Source: Mesorhizobium sp. DCY119 (GTDB lineage Bacteria > Pseudomonadota > Alphaproteobacteria > Rhizobiales > Rhizobiaceae). Taken from it: a DNA stretch of 64,000 bases. Position 1 is the stretch's first letter; each line of letters opens with the position of its first letter. Both the position numbers and the translations under genes were made by a program. This document shows, in pieces, positions 1 through 10,325 of the stretch. The stretch spans positions 3,720,501-3,784,500 of the forward strand of contig NZ_CP031834.1 of NCBI RefSeq assembly GCF_003590645.1, in the 5' to 3' direction. The notes under the pieces are model-generated. The model was not told where the DNA came from. It saw nothing but the letters and a program-made list of their open reading frames with translations, and did not search any database.

Positions 1-1397
<1,397 letters not shown>

Positions 1398-1592
1398 GCT
1401 CGCTCCTAGCCTATGCAATTGAGACAGCAGATGAAAAGCGCCTCTAGCGCGAAGCGATAAATTGCTGCGCTGCGAAAGGCAACCTGTGCTTCGGACAGTT
1501 TAACTCCTACAATCGATTAAGAAATCCGCTGGTAACAAGACTTGTATTTCGACGCCAAATTTTATAGAACATAAAGAGAACGAGAGGCTACC

Positions 1593-1937
1593 ATGAAAAA
1601 GACCGGCAAACTCGATTATCTCGAAATGCCCGCCACCGGCGGCACGCTCGACAACGTCAAGGCGTTCTACAGCACAGCCTTTTCCTGGTCGTTCACCGAC
1701 TACGGGCCGAGCTATTCGGCCTATGACGAGGGGCTCGAAGGCGGCTTCTATTCCGAAGCGGGAGACGCCACGCCCAAGCCGCTGCCGGTTCTCTATTCGG
1801 AAAATCTGGAAGAAACCCTCGCCGCCGTGGAAGACGCCGGCGGCAAGATCGTGAAACCGATCTTTTCGTTCCCCGGCGGGCGCAGGTTCCATTTCACCGA
1901 TCCGGCCGGCAACGAACTGGCTGTCTGGGGCGAATAG
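1593..1937 (+). CDS. VOC (glyoxalase/bleomycin resistance-like) family protein
   Basis: A 114-aa single-module vicinal-oxygen-chelate protein. It has the beta-alpha-beta-beta-beta pattern: FYSTAFSW near residues 25-32, a central strand, then a C-terminal strand ending HFTDPAGNELAVW, where the Glu near residue 110 is the usual metal ligand. Small VOC proteins of this type are dimeric and cytoplasmic; substrates vary from glyoxylase-like to none known, so no reaction is assigned. The start is supported by a purine-rich GAGAGG about 5 bases upstream. It is monocistronic and is followed by two hairpins. Confidence 0.85.
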   Translation: MKKTGKLDYLEMPATGGTLDNVKAFYSTAFSWSFTDYGPSYSAYDEGLEGGFYSEAGDATPKPLPVLYSENLEETLAAVEDAGGKIVKPIFSFPGGRRFHFTDPAGNELAVWGE

Positions 1938-1967
1938 CGATCCATTGCGCGCTCGTGAAACTCGTTC

Positions 1968-2019
1968 TACCGCTTCGCCCGGGGTGAGGCGGTAAAATTT
2001 GCGGCAGGCATTTTGCCGC
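1968..2019 (+). terminator. tandem hairpins downstream of the VOC gene
   Basis: TACCGC at 1968-1973 pairs with GCGGTA at 1989-1994, with further pairing inward. A second hairpin follows, GCGGCA at 2001-2006 with TGCCGC at 2014-2019 and a 7-base loop, then a T-rich stretch. There is no long U-run, so this is terminator-like and not a proven terminator. Confidence 0.4.
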
Positions 2020-2021
2020 GA

Positions 2022-2050
2022 TTGTGCTTTTCGATCACACTGAATATAAG
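2022..2050 (+). promoter_or_regulatory. predicted sigma-70 promoter of tRNA-Gln
   Basis: A -35-like TTGTGC at 2022-2027 and a -10-like TATAAG at 2045-2050 are separated by 17 bases. The predicted transcript would start about 25 bases before the mature tRNA. Confidence 0.5.
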
Positions 2051-2082
2051 GCCGCACAGACTCGACTCGGGGCTCCGGGTCT

Positions 2083-2157
2083 TGGGGCGTAGCCAAGTGG
2101 TAAGGCAGCGGTTTTTGGTACCGCCATTCGGAGGTTCGAACCCTCCCGCCCCAGCCA
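2083..2157 (+). tRNA. tRNA-Gln (anticodon UUG)
   Basis: A complete cloverleaf can be drawn. Acceptor strand TGGGGCG (2083-2089) pairs with CGCCCCA (2147-2153). The anticodon stem GCGGT/ACCGC encloses the loop TTTTGGT with anticodon TTG, and the T arm is GGAGG-TTCGAAC-CCTCC. The 3' CCA is encoded (2155-2157). No second copy of the 3' end was seen nearby, so there is no sign of an integrated element using it as an attachment site. Confidence 0.97.
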
Positions 2158-2220
2158 GATATCCCCTTCCAGTAAAACGAGTACTTGACGGCAGCGCCGA
2201 ACCGCAATCGGAACCTCGGC

Positions 2221-2742
2221 CTACCGCTCCAGCAATCGCGTTCTCTGCTCATTCACAAGCGCCTGAAAGGCGACTTCCAGATCAGTCGGTTTCCGAACGA
2301 TCCATGAGGTATCCGTTCTCTCCGCCAGTGCTGCCAAAATCCCCGGTCGCACTCGGGCAGGGAAATTCCATATGATCTTGATCAGCTTTGGAATGATGAG
2401 AATTTCGGGGCAATTCTCCGGCAAACCGGGGCGGCTTCTAAACAGGTATCGCCAATTCCGCCGGGCACACCTGACGAAGGACGTTCGACGATCAACGTCG
2501 AGAAAAATAACAAAGTCGGCGGCCTTCATAACTGCGATGGATACGCCTTCAATTACCCATGCTTGCCGCGAAACGAGTTCGGCGATCTTTTCGGTTCGCC
2601 AATCGTCCGAGCTTTTTCGCCAGCCCGGCTGCCAAACAATTTCATCCAGACCGACGACCGGCAAGTCCAACAGTTTGCCGACGTGCTTCGCCAGAGTTGT
2701 CTTTCCACTTCCCGCGTTTCCGGTGATAAAGATTCTTGTCAT
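2221..2742 (-). CDS. P-loop NTPase/adenylate kinase-like protein (FlaR or topology-modulation type)
   Basis: A 173-aa small kinase-like protein. The Walker A motif GNAGSGKTT lies at residues 8-16 directly after the first beta strand, and the DEIVWQPGW segment near 33-41 and a lid-like RRNWRYLFRSRPG segment are typical of the FlaR/topology-modulation group of nucleoside-kinase-like P-loop proteins. Substrate is unknown. It stands alone between tRNA-Gln and smc. In about 300 bases counted by eye, GC is roughly 53 percent, against about 62 percent in one line of smc, which hints at later acquisition. No strong Shine-Dalgarno precedes the ATG. Confidence 0.8.
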   Translation of the reverse strand: MTRIFITGNAGSGKTTLAKHVGKLLDLPVVGLDEIVWQPGWRKSSDDWRTEKIAELVSRQAWVIEGVSIAVMKAADFVIFLDVDRRTSFVRCARRNWRYLFRSRPGLPENCPEILIIPKLIKIIWNFPARVRPGILAALAERTDTSWIVRKPTDLEVAFQALVNEQRTRLLER

Positions 2743-2890
2743 GGCGGCAGCTAAGTGACCAAGGGCGGTTACGCCAAGACGTGTCAGTTACCAGTTCGGT
2801 ACGCGGATTAAAAAAGCTGGCCAACCGACCTAGAATACCGCCTGAAAAAGCATCGAAGCTTTCCAGGCTGCTTTCCAGTATCCTGTCCGT

Positions 2891-5800
2891 TCAACTCGCT
2901 TCGCGAAGCTGTTCCGCCGTCTGCAGGTCGACCGAAACCAGCTGGCTGACGCCCTGCTCGGCCATGGTGACGCCGAACAGGCGGTTCATGCGCGCCATGG
3001 TGATGGGGTTGTGGGTGATGATGACGAAGCGCGTCTCGGTCGTGCGCGCCATCTCGTCCATCAGGTTGCAGAAGCGCTCGACATTGTGGTCGTCAAGCGG
3101 CGCATCGACCTCATCGAGCACGCAGATCGGCGCGGGATTGGTCAGGAACACCGCAAAAATCAGCGCCATCGCCGTCAGCGCCTGCTCGCCGCCGGACAGC
3201 AGCGTCATGGTCTGCGGCTTCTTGCCGGGCGGGCGGGCGAGGATTTCAAGCCCGGCTTCCAGCGGGTCTTCCGATTCGATCAGCTGCAGTTCGGCCGTGC
3301 CGCCGCCGAACAGATGCGTGAACAGCCGCTTGAACTGCTCGTTGACGACGTCGAAGGCGGCCAGCAGCCGCTCGCGGCCTTCGCGGTTCAGGCTCTGGAT
3401 CGCCTGGCGCAACTTGCGGATCGCCTCGATGATGTCTTCGCGTTCGGTGACGATGGCTTCGAGCCGTTCGGACAGCTCCCGCTGTTCCTCTTCGGCGCGC
3501 AGATTGACCGCGCCCAGCCGCTCGCGCTCGATTTTCAGGCGCTCAAGCTGGCGCTCGATATCGGCGGCATCCGGCATCGGCGCGTCGGCCTCGAGGCCGG
3601 TATGGCGGATGACGAGATGCGGCGGCGTGTTCAGCGTTTCCTGGATGCGCGCCTCGATCTCCTTGCGGCGATCGTCGGCGGCCGTCAGGCGTTCCTCGGC
3701 GCGGCCACGCGCTTCGCGTGCTTCCGACAGCGCCTGGATCGCGCCCGTCGCTGCCTTGTCCAGCAAAGCCTGCTGGTTTTCCGCTTCCTGAAGCCGGTCG
3801 CTTGCTGCTTTGCGCAGCTCTTCCGACTGCGAAAGCTGCGTCATCAGCGCGCGACGGCGCGCGTCGATCTCATCCGGCGCGTCGACGAGCCTTTCGCGCT
3901 CCTCCATCGCCTCGGCCTGCCGCTCGCCGAGCGAAGCTATCTGGCCGGCGGCGTTTTCGGCGCGCAGCGTCCAGTTGCGGCGCTCATTGGCGATGGCATC
4001 GAGGCGACGCATGCGCGCCTCGGCCTCCCGCTTCAAACCTTCATGCACGGCGCGCGCATCGGCAACGGCGGCGCGGTCGCGCGCAACGTGGGCGGCCGAC
4101 TGGTCGAGCCGCAATTGAAGATCGCCGAGATCGGGCGCGGAACCCAACTGGTCCTCGGCCTCGACATATGCGGCAGCGGCCTCCTCGTGGCCTTCCTCGA
4201 TCCGCGCACGCGCCTCATCGAGCGCGGTACGCCTGCTCGACAATTCACCTGCCGCCCGCTCGGCCTGGGCCAGCGCGTCGCGGGCCTGTCCGACTGCGTG
4301 CTGCGCATCGCGCCATGCCTGACGCGACAGGCGCTCCTCTTCGGTGCGCTGGCGAACCGAAGCCTCGGCCTTGGCTAAAACCTCTTCCGCCGCGCGCACC
4401 TTCACGGTTGCGGCAACAGCCTCCGCGTCGAGTTCGGCCAGCCGGTTCTTCTGTGCCAGCCGCTGCGCGGCAGCGGTCGGCGCATCGGCGCTAGCTGTGA
4501 AGCCGTCCCAGCGCCACAGCGCGCCGTCCTTGCTGACCAGGCGCTGGCCTGGCGCCAGCAGGAGCTGCAACCGCCTGCCGTCTGCCGCATCGACGATGCC
4601 GATCTGCGCGAGGCGGCGCGCAAGCTGGCGCGGCGCGCGCACGACGCTGGCGAGATTGCGAATACCTTCCGGCAGCGCAGGATCGCCCGGCATCGGTTCG
4701 CTTTCGCCCCAGTGCACGGGAGCGGCGCGATCGAGCGGCACGTCGAGGTCTTCGCCGAGGGCGGCACCAAGTGCTGTCTCAAAACCGCGCTCGACGCTCA
4801 CCTGTTCCAGCACGGCGGGAAAAAGATCGCCGCTCGACGCATTGAGTATCTTGGCCAGCGTACGCGCTTCGGTCTCGATGCCGGCCAGTTCGGCGCGCGC
4901 TTCCTGAAGCGGCGGACGCGCTTCATTTTCTGCCGTCCGCGCATCGGCAACGGCCTGTTCGGCTGCACCCGCTGCAAACTCGGCATCGTCGAGGGCGGCT
5001 TGCGCCTCCTCGGCCAGAATCTTCTTTTCGGCCGGATCGGCAAGGCCGGAAATGCGTGCGGCGATTTCCGAAACTTCACGGTCGACATCGCCAAGCTGGC
5101 GGGCCAGACGATCCCGGCGCTCCGCCGTTTCGCGCAGCGCGCGTTCAAGCTGGGTGCGCGAGGCGGCGGCATCAGCGCGCGTCGCGGTGAGCTTTGAGAG
5201 CGCGATTTCGCTCAAGCCAAGCGTCGCGGTCGCTTCCTCGAAGGTCGCCCGCGTTGCCATCTCACGCTCGGCAGCGCCGGCGTTTTCGGCATTCAGCGCC
5301 TCTTCTTCCTCGGCAAGGCGAGCGAGAATATCGGCGTTGTCGCTAACCATCTGCTGTTCGCGCGCAATGTCGGCGTCGAGCTGCTGCAGGCGGCGGTCAA
5401 GCTCGGCCTGCCGCGTACGGATGCGACCTGCCTCTTCCTCGATCTGGGTTCTGGCGATGGAAAGGCGCTGGAAGGCAGCGGCGGCGGCGGCTTCCGCCTC
5501 GCGCAGTTCCGGCAGCTTGTGCGCACCGATCGCCTGCTCCTTGGCCGCAGTCATCTGCTGGGCCGCGCGCTCGCCGACCAGCGAAGTCGCCGTCGCCAGG
5601 GCAGAGCGCGACTCGCCTTCCTGCGTCTTCGCCTGCGTCCAGCGAATATGCAGCAGCGTCGCCTCCGCCTTGCGGATATCGGCGGAAAGGTTCTTGAAAC
5701 GCGCCGCCTGCCGCGCCTGACGCTTCAGGCTTTCGATCTGGCTTTCCAGCTCGCCGACGACATCATCCAGCCGCTCGAGGTTCTGCTCCGCCGCGCGCAG

Positions 5801-6349
5801 CCGAAGCTCGGCTTCGTGACGGCGGGTATGCAGGCCGGAAATGCCGGCCGCTTCTTCCAGGAGCGCGCGTCGCGCCTGGGGCTTGGCCTGGATCAGTTCG
5901 CCGATACGCCCCTGCCCGACCATCGAGGGCGAGCGCGCGCCGGTCGACTGATCGGCGAACAGAAGCTGCACGTCCTTGGCACGCGCTTCCTTGCCGTTGA
6001 TGCGGTAGACGGAGCCTGCCTCGCGCTCGATGCGGCGCGACACCTGCAATTCGTCGGCATCGTTGAAGGCAGCGGGCGCAGAGCGGTCGGCATTGTCGAG
6101 GAAAAGCGTGACTTCGGCGGTGTTTCGCGCCGGGCGCGTGCCGGAGCCGGAGAAGATCACGTCATCCATGCCGGACGCGCGCATGTTCTTGTATGAGCTT
6201 TCGCCCATCACCCAGCGCAGCGCCTCGACCAGATTGGACTTGCCGCAGCCGTTCGGCCCGACGACGCCCGTCAGGCCGCGCTCGATGACGAACTCGCCCG
6301 ATTCAACGAAGGATTTGAAGCCGAGAAGGCGCAGGCGGGAAAATTTCAT
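2891..6349 (-). CDS. smc: chromosome segregation ATPase SMC
   Basis: A full-length 1152-aa SMC protein, which organises and segregates the nucleoid as an ATP-driven dimer with ScpA/ScpB. The Walker A GPNGCGKSN (31-39) is in the N-terminal head, and long coiled coils rich in Ala, Glu and Arg run on both sides of a hinge that starts near SSGDLFPAVL and includes the GWxxxPLD-like acidic segment. The C-terminal head has the signature LSGGEQALTAMAL and the Walker B VLDEVDAPLDDHN. The gene lies 60 bp downstream of the dsbA-like gene on the same strand, an arrangement I recall from other rhizobia. Nothing is missing or frameshifted. Confidence 0.97.
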   Translation of the reverse strand: MKFSRLRLLGFKSFVESGEFVIERGLTGVVGPNGCGKSNLVEALRWVMGESSYKNMRASGMDDVIFSGSGTRPARNTAEVTLFLDNADRSAPAAFNDADELQVSRRIEREAGSVYRINGKEARAKDVQLLFADQSTGARSPSMVGQGRIGELIQAKPQARRALLEEAAGISGLHTRRHEAELRLRAAEQNLERLDDVVGELESQIESLKRQARQAARFKNLSADIRKAEATLLHIRWTQAKTQEGESRSALATATSLVGERAAQQMTAAKEQAIGAHKLPELREAEAAAAAAFQRLSIARTQIEEEAGRIRTRQAELDRRLQQLDADIAREQQMVSDNADILARLAEEEEALNAENAGAAEREMATRATFEEATATLGLSEIALSKLTATRADAAASRTQLERALRETAERRDRLARQLGDVDREVSEIAARISGLADPAEKKILAEEAQAALDDAEFAAGAAEQAVADARTAENEARPPLQEARAELAGIETEARTLAKILNASSGDLFPAVLEQVSVERGFETALGAALGEDLDVPLDRAAPVHWGESEPMPGDPALPEGIRNLASVVRAPRQLARRLAQIGIVDAADGRRLQLLLAPGQRLVSKDGALWRWDGFTASADAPTAAAQRLAQKNRLAELDAEAVAATVKVRAAEEVLAKAEASVRQRTEEERLSRQAWRDAQHAVGQARDALAQAERAAGELSSRRTALDEARARIEEGHEEAAAAYVEAEDQLGSAPDLGDLQLRLDQSAAHVARDRAAVADARAVHEGLKREAEARMRRLDAIANERRNWTLRAENAAGQIASLGERQAEAMEERERLVDAPDEIDARRRALMTQLSQSEELRKAASDRLQEAENQQALLDKAATGAIQALSEAREARGRAEERLTAADDRRKEIEARIQETLNTPPHLVIRHTGLEADAPMPDAADIERQLERLKIERERLGAVNLRAEEEQRELSERLEAIVTEREDIIEAIRKLRQAIQSLNREGRERLLAAFDVVNEQFKRLFTHLFGGGTAELQLIESEDPLEAGLEILARPPGKKPQTMTLLSGGEQALTAMALIFAVFLTNPAPICVLDEVDAPLDDHNVERFCNLMDEMARTTETRFVIITHNPITMARMNRLFGVTMAEQGVSQLVSVDLQTAEQLREAS

Positions 6350-6409
6350 AGGCGCGGTCCCGCGACCGCAGGCATGGCGGGGCGCAAGCGCCCCGGCATG
6401 GCCGGACCG

Positions 6410-7105
6410 TCAGAGCATGCCGTCGATAATCGCCGACATATCCTCAATAGACAAAGCCCCTTTGTACACATTGCCGTTGATGAAGAAGGTCGGGGTGGAA
6501 TCGACCTTAAAATCTTCCGCGCCACGTTTCTGTACTGCCCTGACATCGTCCAGAAGCTTCTGGTCAGTCAAGCAGGCCTCGAAGGACTCCTGTGAAAAAC
6601 CTGCCAATTTCGAGATCTGCAGCAGCGCGGTCTTCGCATCCGGCACGCCGGCCCAGTTTTCCTGCTGCTTGAACAGCACGTCGATCATCGGGAAGTAGTT
6701 ATCGTTGGAGCAGCGGGCAAGCATGAAACCTGCCTCGGCGCGCGGATCGAACGGGAATTCGCGGAAGATCAATCGCGCCTTGCCCGTGTCGATGTACTTT
6801 TCCTTCAGCGCCGGCAGTGTCGTCTCGTGGAAATGCGCGCAGTGCGGGCAGGTCATCGAGGCGTATTCGACGATCGTCACCGGCGCGTCGTCCTTGCCGA
6901 GCTGCTTGTCCGGCAGCGCGCCGGCCTCGAGCACCTTGGCCATGTCGACCTTGCCCTGCGGCTCAGGCGCCTTGCCGGGTGCGGGTGCTGCTGCGTCCTG
7001 CGCCATCGCGCGTCCGGTAAAACCAGCCTGCGAGGCGAGCACCATTGCCGCCGGCGCAAGAGCCAATGTCGAGAGAACTTTTCTGCGCGGAATGGAACGG
7101 ATCAT
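6410..7105 (-). CDS. DsbA-like thioredoxin-fold oxidoreductase, exported
   Basis: A 231-aa periplasmic thiol:disulfide protein of the DsbA/DSBA-thioredoxin family. The leader carries a twin-arginine-like PRRKVLS before a hydrophobic run and AMAQ, so Tat export is plausible. A Pro/Ala linker is followed by the thioredoxin fold with the CPHC active site (EYASMTCPHCAHFH) and the cis-Pro segment STPTFFING. The ATG at 7105 has AGGTGA 5 bases upstream; a GTG three codons earlier is possible but less likely. It probably shares a transcript with smc. Role inferred: disulfide formation or reduction in envelope proteins. Confidence 0.9.
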   Translation of the reverse strand: MIRSIPRRKVLSTLALAPAAMVLASQAGFTGRAMAQDAAAPAPGKAPEPQGKVDMAKVLEAGALPDKQLGKDDAPVTIVEYASMTCPHCAHFHETTLPALKEKYIDTGKARLIFREFPFDPRAEAGFMLARCSNDNYFPMIDVLFKQQENWAGVPDAKTALLQISKLAGFSQESFEACLTDQKLLDDVRAVQKRGAEDFKVDSTPTFFINGNVYKGALSIEDMSAIIDGML

Positions 7106-7241
7106 ACGAATCACCTGCCTGAGATTGTATTGTGCGATGCCAAGGCACCAAAAAGCGAGACTTGGCGCGAATTAAGGCATCTGTTCCCCCAATCCAATCG
7201 ACAAGTTCCGCAACAGCAATCACGAATATGCGAGATGGATG

Positions 7242-7748
7242 TCAACTCTTCTTCTTTTTCGTGCCTATTATTGTCGCGCCAAGCCGTTCGAGGGCTGCCC
7301 GTAAACCGTCATCCTCGATATTCTCCACCGTGCCGGCGAGTTTTGTCTTCTCGCCGTCGGTCAGCGCCCGCGGTCGCGGCTTCGGCGGCAAACTCGTGTC
7401 GATCAGGGCCTTTTGCACGATGCGGATGCGCCCGACCGCGGTGAACCCGAGAAAGGCGTTAACCCGGCCGATGACTTCGCCGGTCTCGTGCTGGAGATGC
7501 AGCGCGGCCAACCCTTCGCAGGCGACAATCAGCGTTGCCGGCTCGAACGGATCGTCCTCATGCAGGCGGCGCGGCCACTGGATTTTTTCCGGCCGGCTCT
7601 TGGCGGCGATCCGCGGGCCGACGATCTCCTCCCACGACTGGACGAGCCCGACCGAGATGCCGGCACGCTTGCGCAGGACGGGGTCGAGGATTTCGGTGGC
7701 GAGATCGCTCACCGGAACGGGATTGCCGTAACGGCTTTTCCCTGCCAT
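7242..7748 (-). CDS. DUF721 (DciA-like) family protein
   Basis: A 168-aa cytoplasmic protein of the DUF721 family. The conserved core is VGLVQSWEEIVGPRIA near residues 33-48, followed by a KH-like beta/alpha region (ATLIVACEGLAALHLQHE) and a Lys-rich C-terminus. The family includes DciA, which loads the replicative helicase DnaB in many bacteria; whether this alphaproteobacterial member does so is inference. It is divergent from mutY, with only 55 bp between the chosen starts, and sits upstream of the dsbA-like gene on the same strand. Confidence 0.8.
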   Translation of the reverse strand: MAGKSRYGNPVPVSDLATEILDPVLRKRAGISVGLVQSWEEIVGPRIAAKSRPEKIQWPRRLHEDDPFEPATLIVACEGLAALHLQHETGEVIGRVNAFLGFTAVGRIRIVQKALIDTSLPPKPRPRALTDGEKTKLAGTVENIEDDGLRAALERLGATIIGTKKKKS

Positions 7749-7803
7749 GTGCGTTCTCCGGACTATGCACCCTTACCCAAGGCGCGGATCAGTAGCACGA
7801 TCA

Positions 7804-8937
7804 ATGGCACCACAGGCAAAACCCCGCAAGAGCGCCGCACCATCCAGCGGCGATATCGCAGCGCCCCTGCTTGACTGGTACGACGCCAACCATCGCGAAC
7901 TGCCGTGGCGCGTTTCGCCACGCCAACTGGCATCCGGTATTCGCCCCGACCCTTACCGCGTCTGGCTTTCGGAAGTCATGCTGCAGCAGACGACGGTCGA
8001 GGCGGTCAAATCCTATTTCCGCGCGTTTCTGGAGAAATGGCCGGATGTGAAATCGCTTGCCGCGGCCGAAACCGACGACGTCATGAAGGCCTGGGCCGGC
8101 CTCGGCTATTATTCGCGCGCCCGCAATCTGAAGGCCTGCGCCAATCTGGTCGCGGCCAGCACAGGTGCTTTTCCGGATACGGAATCAGGCTTGCGCGAAC
8201 TGCCCGGCATCGGCGCCTATACGGCAGCAGCAATCGCGGCCATCGCCTTCGACCGGCCGGCTGCCGTGATGGATGGCAATGTCGAACGCGTCATGTCGCG
8301 CCTGTTCGAGATTTCCACGCCGCTGCCGGATGCCAAGCCGGAAATCCGCGCCATTCTTGAAACTCTGGTGCCGCCTGCCCGGCCCGGCGACTTCGCCCAG
8401 GCGATGATGGATCTGGGCGCGACGATCTGCACCCCACGCCGCCCACGCTGCATGCTGTGCCCGCTGCGCGACGGCTGCGAAGCGCTGGCGAATGGTGATC
8501 CAGAACTCTATCCGGTGAAGGCCCCGAAGACCGAAAAGCCAGGACGACGAGGCGCGGCATTTATCGCAATCCGCCCGGACGGCGCGATCCTTTTGCGCAA
8601 GCGCCCGGAAAAGGGCCTGCTCGGCGGCATGAGCGAGGTGCCGACGACCGCATGGACCGCGCGCATCGACGGCGACACCACCATTGCCGGCGCGCCCTTT
8701 GCCGCCGCCTGGCGGCGCGCGGGCAGCATTTCCCACGTCTTCACCCATTTCTCGCTCGAACTCGACGTCTACCGCGCCGAGATTGCGGACCGTCCCTTGC
8801 CTGCTGGCAGTTTCTGGGCTCCAGTCGCCACGCTTCACGGCGAGGCGCTGCCGACTGTCATGAAAAAGGCAATCGAGGCTGCCATACCGGGCGCGACGAA
8901 AAAGCCGTTTCCACACACAGCAAAGAGGCATTCATGA
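7804..8937 (+). CDS. mutY: A/G-specific adenine DNA glycosylase
   Basis: Removes adenine mispaired with 8-oxoguanine in base excision repair. The 377-aa protein has the N-terminal catalytic Glu57 in SEVMLQQTTV, the helix-hairpin-helix LPGIGAYTAAAI (133-144) followed by catalytic Asp157 in VMDGNV, and a 4Fe-4S cluster with Cys209, 216, 219 and 225 in the canonical 6-2-5 spacing. The C-terminal Nudix-like domain (about 250-360) recognises the oxidised base. The ATG at 7804 was chosen because upstream in-frame ATGs encode a non-conserved tail that overlaps the divergent DUF721 start. Its TGA overlaps the next gene's ATG. Confidence 0.95.
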   Translation: MAPQAKPRKSAAPSSGDIAAPLLDWYDANHRELPWRVSPRQLASGIRPDPYRVWLSEVMLQQTTVEAVKSYFRAFLEKWPDVKSLAAAETDDVMKAWAGLGYYSRARNLKACANLVAASTGAFPDTESGLRELPGIGAYTAAAIAAIAFDRPAAVMDGNVERVMSRLFEISTPLPDAKPEIRAILETLVPPARPGDFAQAMMDLGATICTPRRPRCMLCPLRDGCEALANGDPELYPVKAPKTEKPGRRGAAFIAIRPDGAILLRKRPEKGLLGGMSEVPTTAWTARIDGDTTIAGAPFAAAWRRAGSISHVFTHFSLELDVYRAEIADRPLPAGSFWAPVATLHGEALPTVMKKAIEAAIPGATKKPFPHTAKRHS

Positions 8938-9545
8938 CCGAAATCCGCCACATCGTCTTCGACATCGGCAAGGTGCTGATCCATTACGACCCGGACCTGC
9001 CCTTCAGCCGGCTGATCCCGGACGAGACCGAGCGGAAACGGTTCTTCGAAACGATCTGCACCCATGACTGGAACATCGAGCAGGATCGCGGGCGGACTTG
9101 GGAAGAGGCTGAAAGCCTGCTGATCGCCGAGCATCCCGACCATGAGGAAAACATCCGCAACTTCCGCCGCTATTGGCACGAGATGGTGCCGCACGCCTAT
9201 GACGACAGCGTCGAAGTGATGGAGGCCCTGATCGACAAGGGCCACGACGTGACCATGCTGACCAACTTCGCCGCCGACACTTTCACGGAAGCGCGGCAGC
9301 GTTTTCCCTTCCTCGAGCGCCCGCGCGGCGTGACCGTTTCGGGCGAGATCGGCATGATAAAGCCCGACCGCGGCATCTACGACCACCATGCATCTACCTT
9401 CGGCCTCAATCCGTCGGAGACGATCTTCATCGACGACAGCCCGAAGAATGTCGAAGGCGCCAAGGCCGCCGGCTGGCAGGCTGTGCTGTTCACGGATGCC
9501 GCAACGCTGCGGCGCGATCTGGAGCAGCGAGGCATCGAGGCGTGA
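8934..9545 (+). CDS. HAD-family hydrolase (HAD-IA, YihX-like)
   Basis: A 203-aa haloacid dehalogenase-superfamily phosphatase. Motif I is VFDIGKVL with the nucleophilic Asp; the usual second Asp is Gly, as in the YihX (glucose-1-phosphate phosphatase) branch. Motif II is MLTNFA, motif III the Lys in GMIKPD, and motif IV FIDDSPKN. The cap is the helical type inserted between motifs I and II. Substrate is not predictable. It starts inside the mutY stop (ATGA) and ends inside the next gene's start (GTGA), so all three are translationally coupled. Confidence 0.88.
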   Translation: MTEIRHIVFDIGKVLIHYDPDLPFSRLIPDETERKRFFETICTHDWNIEQDRGRTWEEAESLLIAEHPDHEENIRNFRRYWHEMVPHAYDDSVEVMEALIDKGHDVTMLTNFAADTFTEARQRFPFLERPRGVTVSGEIGMIKPDRGIYDHHASTFGLNPSETIFIDDSPKNVEGAKAAGWQAVLFTDAATLRRDLEQRGIEA

Positions 9546-9904
9546 CGCAGGGCGTCGAGCCGGCTGAGATTCTGCGGCGATACCATGCCGCGATCAATGC
9601 GCTCGACTACCACGCCATCGAAGCGATGTTTGCCGCCGATATCGTCTATGATTCGGGCGGTGTCGGCGGACTCATATCTGGCCGCGATGCGGTGATGGCC
9701 GCATTCAAAACCTATTTCGCCGAATATCCGGACCAGGTTTCCGAGGATTTGTCGGTCGAGACGCTATCGCCCAACACCGCCCGCTCGGTCTGGGCGCTAC
9801 AGGCAACGAGCGCTACGACAGGCGCACCTTACAAGCGACAAGGGACCGAAACCATTACGCTTGACGAGGATGGCAGGATAATCCGCGTCGACGTCGAGGG
9901 ATAA
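9542..9904 (+). CDS. SnoaL-like / NTF2-fold protein
   Basis: A 120-aa protein with the cone-shaped NTF2 fold seen in SnoaL-like ester cyclases and many stress proteins: helix ILRRYHAAINALDYHAIEA, then FAADIVYD, and a strand ending TETITLDEDGRIIRVDVEG. No catalytic assignment is possible. The GTG start overlaps the TGA of the HAD gene (GTGA), which supports this unusual start codon. It is the last gene of the mutY-HAD transcript and is followed by a repeat-rich spacer. Confidence 0.75.
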   Translation: MTQGVEPAEILRRYHAAINALDYHAIEAMFAADIVYDSGGVGGLISGRDAVMAAFKTYFAEYPDQVSEDLSVETLSPNTARSVWALQATSATTGAPYKRQGTETITLDEDGRIIRVDVEG

Positions 9905-10002
9905 GGCCGTGTGTCCAGAGCCTTTTCGGCTCAGGTGGAATGCCCCTCATGCAGCCACCGGTACCTTCACCCCGCTTGAGGCAAGGCGATCGTATAGGAA
10001 GC

Positions 10003-10142
10003 ACCCCCACCCCTAACCCCTCCCCACAAGGGGGAGGGGAACTTTTCTGCACTGCTATCCGGCGCTAATCTTCAACGTTCTTGGCTGTCAAGGCGACGAA
10101 ACCGTCCCCCTCCCCCTTGTGGGGAGGGGCTAGGGGTGGGGG
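10003..10142. repeat. inverted pair of GC-rich intergenic repeats
   Basis: The 37-bp arm at 10003-10039 is repeated in reverse complement at about 10106-10142 with a single mismatch. Each arm is itself partly self-complementary (CCCCTCCCC against GGGGAGGGG around an ACAAG loop). Together they could form a long cruciform or RNA stem with a loop of about 66 bases. The CCCTCCCCC-TTGTGG-GGAGGGG type of sequence is, to my recollection, common between genes in Mesorhizobium-like genomes. Confidence 0.85.
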
Positions 10143-10281
10143 TATTGCCCTGCCGCCTGCGGCGAGTGCGTCTCCACCAAAACCTGAAACGATCTACAGA
10201 AATGCCAAAACGCCCGAGGGTGACCTCGAGCGTTCGGGATCAGCCGGTGACTGGAAGCCGGCCCATCGGTGGTCTCGGAGA

Positions 10282-10325
10282 GCAATTCCAGGAAAAGTGT
10301 GTCGCGGTTTTCCGTCCGGAATTGC
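10282..10325. repeat. rhizobial-type palindromic repeat (GCAATTCC ends)
   Basis: GCAATTCC at 10282-10289 is the exact reverse complement of GGAATTGC at 10318-10325, and an inner GGAAAA/TTTTCC pair brackets the centre. The minus strand reads AAAACCG-N5-CACTTTT, a core shared with the repeats at 12392 and 33787. Confidence 0.8.

Noticed and set aside
2083-2157. tRNA-Gln as an attachment site of an integrated element
   Set aside because: No repeat of the tRNA 3' end and no integrase gene was found within the window.
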